64,000 bases of DNA from Rhizopus arrhizus. Its lineage: Eukaryota > Mucoromycota > Mucoromycetes > Mucorales > Rhizopodaceae. A model generated the notes under the pieces. The model worked only from the letters and a program-made list of their open reading frames with translations. It searched no databases and was not told the DNA's origin. Positions 22,256 through 31,592 of this stretch are shown in pieces. The stretch spans positions 1-64,000 of the forward strand of contig JAKZZE010000036.1 of the NCBI GenBank assembly GCA_024220505.1, in the 5' to 3' direction. Within the stretch, counting starts at the first letter, position 1. Each line of letters starts with the position of its first letter. The position numbers and the translations under genes were made by a program.

Positions 22256-23180
22256 ATGCCTTATAAACTCAGCAACGACACACGCAATAACGTCATTTCA
22301 TTAATTAAGGCCGGAAAGGGTACTAAAAATATTGTACAAGCCACTGGAGTGTCTAGAGCCCTAGTTATTCTCATGAAAAAGCAAGTTGATCCTGATCGCG
22401 TCAAACCCCGTGGTGGTAGAGTCAGCACCGTCCCCGATTTTACAAAGCAAGTCATAGCTTTTAAAGTCCGAAAAGGCTTATTATCAGCAAAGGATGTTCA
22501 AAGATATCTGTGGTCTCTTGGTTACAAATTGCAGTACTCATCTACGACACAACTAATGAGATCCCTCGGCTTTAAAACTCTGTATAAGAAAAAGAAGCCT
22601 TTAATCAAGAGAACTAACCAGAAAAAGCGATTGGAATGGGCCAAAAAACACTGTGACTGGACTGTAGAGGACTGGAACAAGGTCATATTCTCCGACGAAA
22701 CCAAAATCAACAGATGGGGATCAGATGGAGCTCAAATTACATGGAAACATAAGGATGACCCACTTCGACCACATAATTATCAGACTCAATTAAAAGGTGG
22801 CGGAGGCTCAATGATGGTTTGGGGATGCATGACATCATCAGGAGTAGGTTACGCATGCCGTATTATTGAGTATCCTATGAAATCAGAGCTGTACACCCAT
22901 ATCTTGGATACTTCCTATAAGGATACACTCGAGCACTTCAGTCTCAGCAATGAGGAAGTCATCTTTCAACAGGACGGAGATACAAAACACACATCGAAAC
23001 TCACTAAAAAATGGCTTGCAGATAACGGAATTAACTATATTCAAGACTGGCCAGCAAATAGTCCCGACCTAAACCCAATTGAACACCTCTGGCATCATGT
23101 TAAGTTGAAATTAGATGCATATGACACCAAGCCCAAAAATATGGATGAATTGTGGGATAGATTTGATGCAGAGTGGAACA
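22256..23180 (+). pseudogene. Tc1-like transposase, DD35E, 5' part (gene split by LTR element)
   Basis: Transposase of the Tc1/mariner superfamily. I take the ATG at 22256 (MPYKLSNDTRNN) as the start because the N-terminus then matches its relative at 5861; the frame is open 159 bp further upstream. HTH region residues 1-110, catalytic Asp in IFSDETKI, second Asp in FQQDGDTKH and Glu in PDLNPIEHLW, with 35 residues between the latter two. The frame is interrupted at 23180 by LTR R, and the resulting ORF stops after two foreign codons. The remaining 31 codons are at 29149-29243. Across the junction the frame is kept: 925 + 95 nt give 340 codons including the stop. The split removes the C-terminal helices, so the protein is probably inactive. 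Confidence 0.9.
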
Positions 23181-23742
23181 TGTTGTAGAACAGCGTCTGA
23201 TCATAACGGACATTGAATAATCACAACTAAAAGAAGTATATTAAAACTGATAAATCTTTATCAAATAAATGTATTCTTCTTCTTTTTTATATAAAACTAT
23301 CACTATTAGATTCATCCTATAAAGTAAACATGAACAATAAATAAGTCATGACCTTTATTATTCATCATTTCTGTAAATGAATAATAATGGATCAGGTACC
23401 TAGTCAACTATGATCTGACTGGAGGCATTTCATATAAATATATCTTTCCTCTCAATGAAGACGGGACAATTCTCCCAGATCAGTTAAAGAACAATAAGAT
23501 CTATAAAACAACGAATTAAAAATTTTCATAATCGATTCAGTGATCATTCTTCAATCAAACATGTCAATTATTGGATCTACGCTCATAACAACTCATTTAC
23601 CCGCCAACTGATAGAAGAATATAAATAGTAGACTTTGTAATGATTTCTTTTTAATAATTAAGATTGTCTTAAATAAAGTTCAGTCTCAAAAAGTATTCTT
23701 TGGTTTTTATCGCTACCTTAATTACTTTACCAGAACATAACA
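23181..23742 (+). repeat. 5' LTR of chromovirus R
   Basis: Begins TGTTGTAG and ends ACATAACA. TATAAATAG at 23630-23638 is the likely promoter. AATAAAG at 23672-23678 is followed by CAGTCTCAAAAAGTA, a block also conserved in the otherwise different LTR family S. Confidence 0.95.
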
Positions 23743-23755
23743 TTTTACTTTTTGA
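23743..23755 (+). promoter_or_regulatory. Candidate primer-binding site of chromovirus R
   Basis: The first bases after the 5' LTR contain TACTTTTTGA (23746-23755), the exact complement of TCAAAAAGTA at 23686-23695 inside the LTR. I infer possible self-priming of the Tf1 type rather than use of a tRNA. No match to a tRNA 3' end was evident, though I could not search for one. Confidence 0.4.
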
Positions 23756-23775
23756 ATTCAAAACTTTATCGCAAT

Positions 23776-26700
23776 ATGTCTACTCCTCAAGAAACTCCCA
23801 TGGTTGATCCCATTGTAACAAGCACCCCTGAAAGTCAAAGTTCTATGATCTCTGATCTTTCTTCTTCTATGTCTGAACCTCAAGGAAGTATGGCTAGCAA
23901 GTATGCTTCTGAACCTACTCCCATGGACACTGATACTGCTGCTCCTACTCCCAAGGTAACTGACTCCACTGCTGACATCATAAGGCGTAAGACACACATC
24001 ATTGAAAATTTGAAGAATCAAGCCAAGATCCACTTTATGGAGTATATGGTCTTAAATGAAGATGATTCTGATCCTGCTGCTGCTCTTACTGCCCATGAAA
24101 AGTTCAAGGAGTGTGAACAAAAGGTGAACAGGGCAAAGGAAGCTCTTAAATCCTTTTCTGCTATGTTCGAAGAAGTGAAGACCCCAAGTGATGGTCCAAG
24201 TAATCATTCTCTTCGATTGGTGGTCCCAAATGATTTGCCTACATTGCAGTTAAAAGGTGATGCTATTTGGAGGAAAAAGGCTGAGTGCTACGACAGTGCT
24301 TACGATTTTTGTAACACTTTTGAAACTGTCCTACGTGCTCATGGTCAAGCCTTGAACTCCAATTGGGAACGTTTGCTGCCACTTTGTATGAACCCCGAAC
24401 AAGTCTCTTGGTGCAGGGAAGCGCTGCTAGAAAAAAGTTTTTCTTGGAAGCAAGTCCGCCCTATGATCTTGGATCACTTCGACACCCCTTACCGCAAGTT
24501 CTTATTGATGGTTGAAGTTGGTTCCATGTGTCAAGGCACTTACGAGAGCAACCGGGAATATTCAAACCGTTTCCAGAAGATGCGCCGTGAAGCTGGTATG
24601 GAAGACAGTACTCTCCTTGCTGTCACTTACTTTGCTTCCTTAAAAGCATCCGTCAAGTCTGTCGCGCAATTAGCGATATCCTCTCACTTTGGTTCCCGCT
24701 TACCTAGTTCGATTACCCAAATTATCGACTTGGTACTTGCCTCTGGTGAAGATTCTGCTTTTGCTGCCAAGACTCCCCATAAACGTGCTCGTCCTATGAA
24801 CGATGATGAACGTATACCTCGTCATGCTGGCAATACTAGTAAAGTTCCTTTTGGAACTAGTAAAGTATTGACCAACAAGTATAAGACACCCATGGCAAAT
24901 AAGGGAAAATCTAAAACCAAGCCATGTACTTACTGCCGCAAAGAATGGTTCCAAGGTCATAAGTGCAATGAATATCTAGTTGCTAAAAATAGTAATAGCA
25001 ACAATAAAGATAATGCACAGATAAACCGAATGGCCGTAAGAACTGTAAACCAAAATGTATCCGATGAAGAGGATGATTGTGAAATAAACAGCCCTCTCAA
25101 CCGTATGGCACTTGACTGTAAGTCTAAAAAAGAAAAAGAATTAATAGTTACTCGAGACTTTAAAAGTACTAATGATAATTCTATAACTTTTCCTATACTT
25201 GCAAACAATAGAAAAGCCATCACGATCTTGGATACTGGAGCAAATTTTTCTTCTATAAATAAAAAATTTTGTTTCCAAAATAATTTTTTAATTATTCCTC
25301 CTAAAAATAATAATGTCATAAAGTTAGCTGACTGTAACTCTACTATTAAGAGAATTGGTTTAACTGAAGTAAACATTAAGTGTAATGGAAAATCCTTTAA
25401 TCATACCTTTGAAGTAATGAATTTAACAAATAATCATGATATGAGTATTGGTACTGATTTTATGAGTAAACTTGGTATTGGTCTTACTGGTCTTCCTTAC
25501 AAATGGGATGATAGTAAAGTATCTTTAGACAATTCCAAAGTACCTGAACATAAATTCAATGACTTTAGTGAACTCTTGAATAAAGTTGATGATGAGATGA
25601 CTGAATTAGAGAACTGCCCCGCTGGTTCATCTAATGAATATCAACAAGCATTAAACTATATTAAACCATTAATTCAATTAAATCAAGCAATACCTAAAGG
25701 TTCCTTTTGTACTATACCGGAATCTGTTGTCTCGATTGAAACTCCTGAAGGTGTCACATCTTATCGACGTCCCTATCCTGTGCCTTTAGCATATCATAAG
25801 ATAGTACAAGATCAGATAGATGAATGGCTGGAGAATGGTGTAATCAAGAGAGCTCCTGCTAATACCGAGTGGAACTCAGCTTTGACTGTAGTAAAGAAGA
25901 CCAATGCTAAGGGTGAAGTAACTGGTTACCGTGTGTGCCATGATCCCAGACATGTTAATGCTCTTCTAAAGTCAATTGACAGAATGCCCTTGCCTAAAAT
26001 TTCTGAGCTATTTGAGGAATTGAAAGGAGCAACTGTATATTCCACTTTGGATCTTAAATCTGCTTTTAACTCTTTAAAAATGAATGAAGAGCATGCACAT
26101 AAACTAGCTTTCTCTTGGAACTCTGTACAGTATATACCTGTTGGTACTCCTTTTGGTCTAAAGCATGTATCCAGTGTAATGCAGAGAACTATGAGCATCG
26201 CATTAGAAAACATGTCCTTTGCTAAATGTTTTGTTGATGACATAGTTGTAGCATCTACTTCCATTGAAGAGCATAAGCAACACTTAAAACAAGTAATTGA
26301 TAAACTTACTAAAGTAAATCTCAAGTTAAATCCTGATAAATGTACATTTTTTCAAAGCAAAATTAATTTACTTGGCTTCAGAATATCTCCTAAAGGTGTT
26401 TCTCTTGACCTTCGTAAAGTTGCTAATGTGCAAGAATTTCCTGTCCCCAAAACTGGAAAGGATATAATGAGATACTGTGGACTCATAAATTATTTCCGTC
26501 CTCATATTCCTAAAGCATCTACACTGTTAGCTCCACTGGATGCCTTAAGAAACGAAAAATCATTAATTAAATTATGGAATGATAAACACCAACAATGTTT
26601 TGACAACTTAAAGAAAGTATTGTTAGAAAATGTAATTCTTTCATACCCTGATTTGAATCAAACTTTCTATGTCGCTACCGATGCCTCTAACGTTGGTATA

Positions 26701-28560
26701 GGTGTAATTCTGTATCAAAAGATAAATGGGAAAGTACACTACATTTCTATGATAGCTAAAACTTTATCTAAAAGTGAACGTAACTATTCAGCTACTAAGC
26801 GAGAATTATTAGCAGTTGTATATGCACTGAAGAGGTTCCATAAGTATTTATGGGGAAACAAATTTACCCTATATACAGATCATAAGGCACTCACTTATCT
26901 TCACACGCAAAAGATTGCTAACGCTATGCTCATAAATTGGTTCGATACACTGCTCCAATATGATTTTAAAGTCGTTCATTTACCAGGTGTAGATAATATT
27001 CTCCCTGACACACTTTCTCGTCTATATGAAATTGAAGATCCTGTCAATGAACTGGGAGGGGATAAGCTTCATCTATTGAATAGAGCAGCAGTAAAACTAC
27101 CCAGTGAAGACAAAGGTGAATACATGACACCTCCGGATCCTGAAGAACGTAAACTACTTCTTCTACGTGAGCACATTAAAGGACATTTTGGTTCTGATGC
27201 AATTTACCATGCTTTAAAACGTAAAGGTATCTACTGGTCCAATCTGAAAAATGAAGCCGTAGAACTTGTTAAGAGTTGTATTCCATGTCAACAATTTAAC
27301 ATAATCAAAAAGGGTTATAATCCTCTAAGACCCATTACAGCCACATTACCTGGAGATAGTTGGGGCATCGACTTAGCTGGTCCCATGAAAACTTCCTTGA
27401 ATGGCAACAATTACTTATTGATTATGGTTGACATTGCTACACGTTACTGTGTATTGAAACCCTTGCCTGATAAGCAATCTATGACGATTGTAAAAGCTTT
27501 AATCGATGTATTCTCGCATTATGGTTTTCCACGTGTAATCCAATCTGATAATGGTGGTGAATTTGTAAATGAGCTTATGCAATTACTTGCTGAAAATGCT
27601 GGTTATGACCATAGACTCATATCTAGTTATCATCCCAGAGCTAATGGAGTAAGTGAACGTTGGGTACAAACAGCTGTAAATGCAATAAAGAAACAAATCG
27701 AGGGTGCTAAAGCAGACTGGGATTTATATGTTCCTTCTACACAACTCTACTTGAATGGTAAACACAATGAACGTACTAAGACGCCACCCTTCACTTTAAT
27801 GTACGGTCGTAACATGAATGACTTTGAAGATTTTAGCAAAGAAAAAAATAAGGCAACTAAAGAAGAAATAAATAAACAACTCCTTCTCAATATAAAAAGA
27901 ATGACGGAGATTGTGTTCCCTGCCATATATGAACGTACAAAAATAATAACAAACAATCAGAAGGAAAAGTTTGATGCGTCACATAAACTAATTACGATCC
28001 CTGAAAATAGCTATGTAATGGTAAAAGTAAATATTAAAACCAACAAGTTAGATCCTAACTATGAAGGACCTTATAAAGTAAAAAGAATTACTCAAGGAGG
28101 ATCGTATGTACTAGAAGATGAAATGGGTGAATTGTTATCTAAAAACTACCCACCTTCTGCGTTAAAACTCATCTCACAAGATGAAGTTATATCAACAAAT
28201 AAATTCTATCAGGTAGAAGCCATTTTAGCACATAAAAAGCTTAAAGGGAAATATCTTTATAAGTGCAGATGGAAAGGCTATGATAAGAGCGATGATACCT
28301 GGGAGCCTGCCTCTAACTTTACCGATCCTAAATTCATTACAGAATATTGGCAAAGAGTTGGTATAGTTCCTGAAGATATTAAATATAAATATGACCTTCA
28401 AAATAATAAAGGAAGATCTAACAATGTGAAGTTAATAAATACTTCTCATACAGGCAAACGAAAGACCAGAACAGATCTTAATGAAAATAGCCACTCTTCT
28501 ACAACAAGTAGTAATAAATTAAATGGCAATATAAATTCTAAAAGATCTAGACGGTATTAG
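23776..28560 (+). CDS. Gag-Pol polyprotein of chromovirus R
   Basis: One uninterrupted frame of 1594 codons from the ATG at 23776; the frame is also open to 23752, but without an ATG. Residues 1-130 are Ser/Thr/Pro-rich, and about 160-330 is capsid-like. A zinc knuckle CTYCRKEWFQGHKC lies near 390, and an aspartic protease with DTG at 486. Reverse transcriptase spans about 690-880 with FVDD (Asp 821), followed by RNase H (YVATDASNVG, about 970-1080). Integrase has an HHCC zinc domain (about 1140-1175) and the catalytic D1199, D1258 and E1294, which gives D,D35E. A C-terminal chromodomain (about 1477-1530, YKCRWKGYDKSDDTWEP) marks it as a chromovirus, in which this domain guides integration to chromatin. 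Gag and Pol are fused without frameshift or stop, as in Tf1-like elements. All catalytic residues I checked are present, so the element may be autonomous. Confidence 0.96.
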   Translation: MSTPQETPMVDPIVTSTPESQSSMISDLSSSMSEPQGSMASKYASEPTPMDTDTAAPTPKVTDSTADIIRRKTHIIENLKNQAKIHFMEYMVLNEDDSDPAAALTAHEKFKECEQKVNRAKEALKSFSAMFEEVKTPSDGPSNHSLRLVVPNDLPTLQLKGDAIWRKKAECYDSAYDFCNTFETVLRAHGQALNSNWERLLPLCMNPEQVSWCREALLEKSFSWKQVRPMILDHFDTPYRKFLLMVEVGSMCQGTYESNREYSNRFQKMRREAGMEDSTLLAVTYFASLKASVKSVAQLAISSHFGSRLPSSITQIIDLVLASGEDSAFAAKTPHKRARPMNDDERIPRHAGNTSKVPFGTSKVLTNKYKTPMANKGKSKTKPCTYCRKEWFQGHKCNEYLVAKNSNSNNKDNAQINRMAVRTVNQNVSDEEDDCEINSPLNRMALDCKSKKEKELIVTRDFKSTNDNSITFPILANNRKAITILDTGANFSSINKKFCFQNNFLIIPPKNNNVIKLADCNSTIKRIGLTEVNIKCNGKSFNHTFEVMNLTNNHDMSIGTDFMSKLGIGLTGLPYKWDDSKVSLDNSKVPEHKFNDFSELLNKVDDEMTELENCPAGSSNEYQQALNYIKPLIQLNQAIPKGSFCTIPESVVSIETPEGVTSYRRPYPVPLAYHKIVQDQIDEWLENGVIKRAPANTEWNSALTVVKKTNAKGEVTGYRVCHDPRHVNALLKSIDRMPLPKISELFEELKGATVYSTLDLKSAFNSLKMNEEHAHKLAFSWNSVQYIPVGTPFGLKHVSSVMQRTMSIALENMSFAKCFVDDIVVASTSIEEHKQHLKQVIDKLTKVNLKLNPDKCTFFQSKINLLGFRISPKGVSLDLRKVANVQEFPVPKTGKDIMRYCGLINYFRPHIPKASTLLAPLDALRNEKSLIKLWNDKHQQCFDNLKKVLLENVILSYPDLNQTFYVATDASNVGIGVILYQKINGKVHYISMIAKTLSKSERNYSATKRELLAVVYALKRFHKYLWGNKFTLYTDHKALTYLHTQKIANAMLINWFDTLLQYDFKVVHLPGVDNILPDTLSRLYEIEDPVNELGGDKLHLLNRAAVKLPSEDKGEYMTPPDPEERKLLLLREHIKGHFGSDAIYHALKRKGIYWSNLKNEAVELVKSCIPCQQFNIIKKGYNPLRPITATLPGDSWGIDLAGPMKTSLNGNNYLLIMVDIATRYCVLKPLPDKQSMTIVKALIDVFSHYGFPRVIQSDNGGEFVNELMQLLAENAGYDHRLISSYHPRANGVSERWVQTAVNAIKKQIEGAKADWDLYVPSTQLYLNGKHNERTKTPPFTLMYGRNMNDFEDFSKEKNKATKEEINKQLLLNIKRMTEIVFPAIYERTKIITNNQKEKFDASHKLITIPENSYVMVKVNIKTNKLDPNYEGPYKVKRITQGGSYVLEDEMGELLSKNYPPSALKLISQDEVISTNKFYQVEAILAHKKLKGKYLYKCRWKGYDKSDDTWEPASNFTDPKFITEYWQRVGIVPEDIKYKYDLQNNKGRSNNVKLINTSHTGKRKTRTDLNENSHSSTTSSNKLNGNINSKRSRRY

Positions 28561-28568
28561 TTATACCT

Positions 28569-28577
28569 GGGAGGGGA
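28569..28577 (+). promoter_or_regulatory. Polypurine tract of chromovirus R
   Basis: GGGAGGGGA lies 3 bases before the 3' LTR, the usual position for plus-strand priming. Confidence 0.8.
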
Positions 28578-28580
28578 TTA

Positions 28581-29143
28581 TGTTGTAGAACAGCGTCTGA
28601 TCATAACGGACATTGAATAATCACAACTAAAAGAAGTATATTAAAACTGATAAATCTTTATCAAATAAAATATATTCTTCTTCTTTTTTATATAAAACTA
28701 TCACTATTAGATTCATCCTATAAAGTAAACATGAACAATAAATAAGTCATGACCTTTATTATTCATCATTTCTGTAAATGAATAATAATGGATCAGGTAC
28801 CTAGTCAACTATGATCTGACTGGAGGCATTTCATATAAATATATCTTTCCTCTCAATGAAGACGGGACAATTCTCCCAGATCAGTTAAAGAACAATAAGA
28901 TCTATAAAACAACGAATTAAAAATTTTCATAATCGATTCAGTGATCATTCTTCAATCAAACATGTCAATTATTGGATCTACGCTCATAACAACTCATTTA
29001 CCCGCCAACTGATAGAAGAATATAAATAGTAGACTTTGTAATGATTTCTTTTTAATAATTAAGATTGTCTTAAATAAAGTTCAGTCTCAAAAAGTATTCT
29101 TTGGTTTTTATCGCTACCTTAATTACTTTACCAGAACATAACA
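28581..29143 (+). repeat. 3' LTR of chromovirus R
   Basis: Nearly identical to 23181-23742. It is followed by the duplicated GAACA and by the resumed transposase reading frame. Confidence 0.95.
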
Positions 29144-29148
29144 GAACA

Positions 29149-29243
29149 AATACACTAAAGAGGACATAAAGAAGTATTACGAGAGTATGCCAAAAAGAAT
29201 TGAAGAGGTTATCAAGGCTAAAGGTGGATATACAAAGCGTTAA
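29149..29243 (+). pseudogene. Tc1-like transposase, lineage 2, 3' part
   Basis: Directly after the duplicated GAACA the frame continues with the family's C-terminal block, including YYESMPKRIEEVIKAKGG and a closing TKR-stop. This matches the ends of the transposases at 5861 (SMPDRCRAVIAAKGG) and 30290 (SMPRRVRDVIQRKG). Confidence 0.9.
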
Positions 29244-29445
29244 AGATTTGCTGGCAGATTGATTTATAGTCATTTTTCATTTTTTTCAAATTCCGCCACA
29301 TTTTACTAATTAGTGTGCTATAAAAATTTGTTCAATAAAAATATGTTGTTTTAGCACTGTTCCATTAAAATTTAAAAAGTTTAGCTCTATTTTTGCGGGA
29401 ATTATCTTAAATTTTATTTTTGTTAGGCAGTTAACAGCAGGACTG

Positions 29446-29814
29446 TATCTATGATTTAATAACTTCTTTTTCCATGTTCCTTTTTTTTTTTTTTTTTTAA
29501 TTACCATCAAAACTCCATCCAAAATATATATCTATCTTCTCTTATGTATTGCTGTATTCACGTAAATCACTCTTCGACTATAATCCAAATAAATTCTATG
29601 CATATGTTTCTATGCTTAAAACCTTTTACAAGAAACTATTTTTATACCTTTTGTAGCTGTAATAAAAAAAATCCTTTTAAGAGTTTTTAAACAAAGCTTC
29701 AGGCTTTGTATCTGTTAACAAGTTGCACTGCAAAATGATATGTTATTTGACACCTTCCATTATCTCTACAGTGTTACGTTGTTGTTAAAGGGACTTATAG
29801 CCTTATATCCAATA
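29446..29814. other. Spacer between two Tc1 elements
   Basis: AT-rich; I see no gene or repeat in it. Confidence 0.5.
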
Positions 29815-31416
29815 CAGTAAGGGACAAAATCAGTCCGTTTTTTGGTTTTTTCGCAATGCCTCGCCGGGAATTAAACTTAGGGCTTCGCTTTGCTGACGAA
29901 ACATTTGCACGCAAGCTAGACAAAATTATTGGTGTAACCTAATTGCTTCTACCACCATTTTCTCTGTAGTTATGGCGGAAAAAGTGATTTTCCGTGATTG
30001 TTGCTAACGCCCGATTTTGCATTAGACACCATATCTCCAGAAACAGTCACTGGACTGACTTGAGATTTAGTTTGGTACGTCTTATGACGTCAGTGAACGC
30101 TAACTTGTTCTCATATTTTAGCTTCTTTTATTTTTTTACATTTTTTCTTTTTCCTCATTTACCTCATCTCAGATTAGCCAAACACGCCATGACAGCAAAG
30201 AATGCCGACAAACATGCCCAAATTGAAAACATGTTGAACCACTCCATTCCATGGGATGTAATTAAAAAAAAGTAGGCTGTGGAAAGTCCATGATTCGAAG
30301 AATTTCAAGGAAAACCAAGTTGCAGTCAAAAAATAGCGCGGGTAGACATCGTTTACTCACACCTAGGGAGGAAACCAAAGCAGCTAGAGACATAAGGCTT
30401 GGCTTATCTAAAAGCGCAGCCGATGCTTCCTTTGGCGTTAAAAAACCAGATCAAATGGTCAATCCAAAAACAATTGCTCGTACTTTGAAACGCAAAGGTC
30501 TAAAATCGACTAAGAAAAAGACGGTACTTCCACTTAATAATGACAAGCAAAAGGCACGATATGATTGGGCAAAGGCTCATAAAGACTGGTCCGAGACTGA
30601 TTGGGAACGCGTTGTCTTTTCTGATGAGACAAAGATCCAAAAAAGAGGGTCTAATGGCCTAGAATACGCTTGGAAAGAGGATAATGCACCTTATCGAGAC
30701 CATCACTACAAAAAGAAACATGCTTATGGAGGAGGCGGGATCATGCTTTGGAGTTGCATAACTATACATGGAGGGGGCTACATGTCCTGGCTACAAAGTA
30801 ATGTAAATGGTGAGCTATACACGTCAGTACTTGAGGAGGAATACAAGGAGACATTGAAGTATTATGGCCTGCAAAGTAAGGACATGATCTTTCAACAAGA
30901 TAATGCAAGCATCCATTGTGCTTCAGCTCCTTCAAAATGGTTCCAAAAGAACAAGATTAAGCTCCTGAGTTGGCCAGCATACTCCCCTGACCTTAACCCA
31001 ATTGAAAATGCATGGGCCATGCTTAAAAAGAAGGAACAGATGACAAGACCACCTTCTTCTGTGGTTGAGACTGACCAAGCATTTTTTGACCGGGTTTCGA
31101 AGCTTTGGTATGACCTAGCAGCTCCAGAGTACTGTAGAAACCTTATTCACTCTATGCCCCGTCGAGTTCGGGACGTAATCCAGCGTAAGGGCCGCGATAC
31201 CAAGTACTAATCGAAATTCAAAAAAATAAAAATACATTATTTTCAATATATCTTCTTATAACATGGCGGAAAATAAAAAATACCATTTCCGACAAATATT
31301 GTCAACTTTGTTGAAGGAAGAGACAAATTTTTCGTCAGCAAAGCAGAGCTCTAAGCTTAATTCCCGGCGAGGCATTGCGAAAAAACCAAAAAACGGACTG
31401 ATTTTGTCCCTTACTG
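29815..31416 (+). mobile_element. Tc1/mariner element, lineage 3
   Basis: TIRs of about 90 bp starting CAGTAAGGGACAAAATCAG, with TA at both sides (29813-29814, 31417-31418), give a 1602-bp element. The transposase is complete except for one frameshift. The element lies 176 bp from the next Tc1 copy (31593). Confidence 0.93.
30189..31210 (+). pseudogene. Tc1/mariner transposase, DD34E, with one frameshift
   Basis: The ATG at 30189 starts an N-terminal helix-turn-helix (MTAKNADKHAQIENMLNHS...). A TAG closes that frame at 30273-30275, directly after a run of eight A (30263-30270). In the neighbouring frame the sequence continues without gap as VGCGKSMIRRISRKTK, giving the second half of the HTH, and then runs to TAA at 31208. 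A single-base change in the A run therefore accounts for the break. The catalytic blocks are VFSDETKIQ, FQQDNASIH and SPDLNPIENAW, with 34 residues between the second Asp and the Glu. The A-run change may be mutation, sequencing error or, less likely, a frameshifting site. Confidence 0.85.
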
Positions 31417-31592
31417 TATCAAAATGAGTGCAAGACCGATTTGGTACTATTTGTAGTATCAGTTCGCGATCATAAAAATCTTGAATGTAATGTACATGAA
31501 TAAAAAATCCTGATCCCAAAGGAAATTCTTCTAACTGAATGGAAGCAAGGGTATACAAATCATTCAAAAAAAAACCCTGTATTTGTGACGTA

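Larger units (their letters stand above)
23181..29143 (+). mobile_element. Complete Ty3/Gypsy chromovirus, family R
   Basis: A 562-bp 5' LTR (TGTTGTAGAACAG...ACATAACA) and a 563-bp 3' LTR enclose a single gag-pol ORF. The 5-bp target duplication GAACA (23176-23180 and 29144-29148) shows that it is an intact insertion. The LTRs differ only by one indel and about one substitution near 23268/28668, so the insertion is recent. Confidence 0.96.
21889..29445 (+). mobile_element. Tc1/mariner element, lineage 2, split by a chromovirus
   Basis: Ends CAGTCCTACTGTCAACTGCC (21889) and the inverse at 29445, about 28 bp with two mismatches, are flanked by TA (21887-21888 and 29446-29447). Removing the Gypsy element plus one 5-bp duplication leaves an element of about 1.6 kb with one continuous transposase frame. 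Confidence 0.92.
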
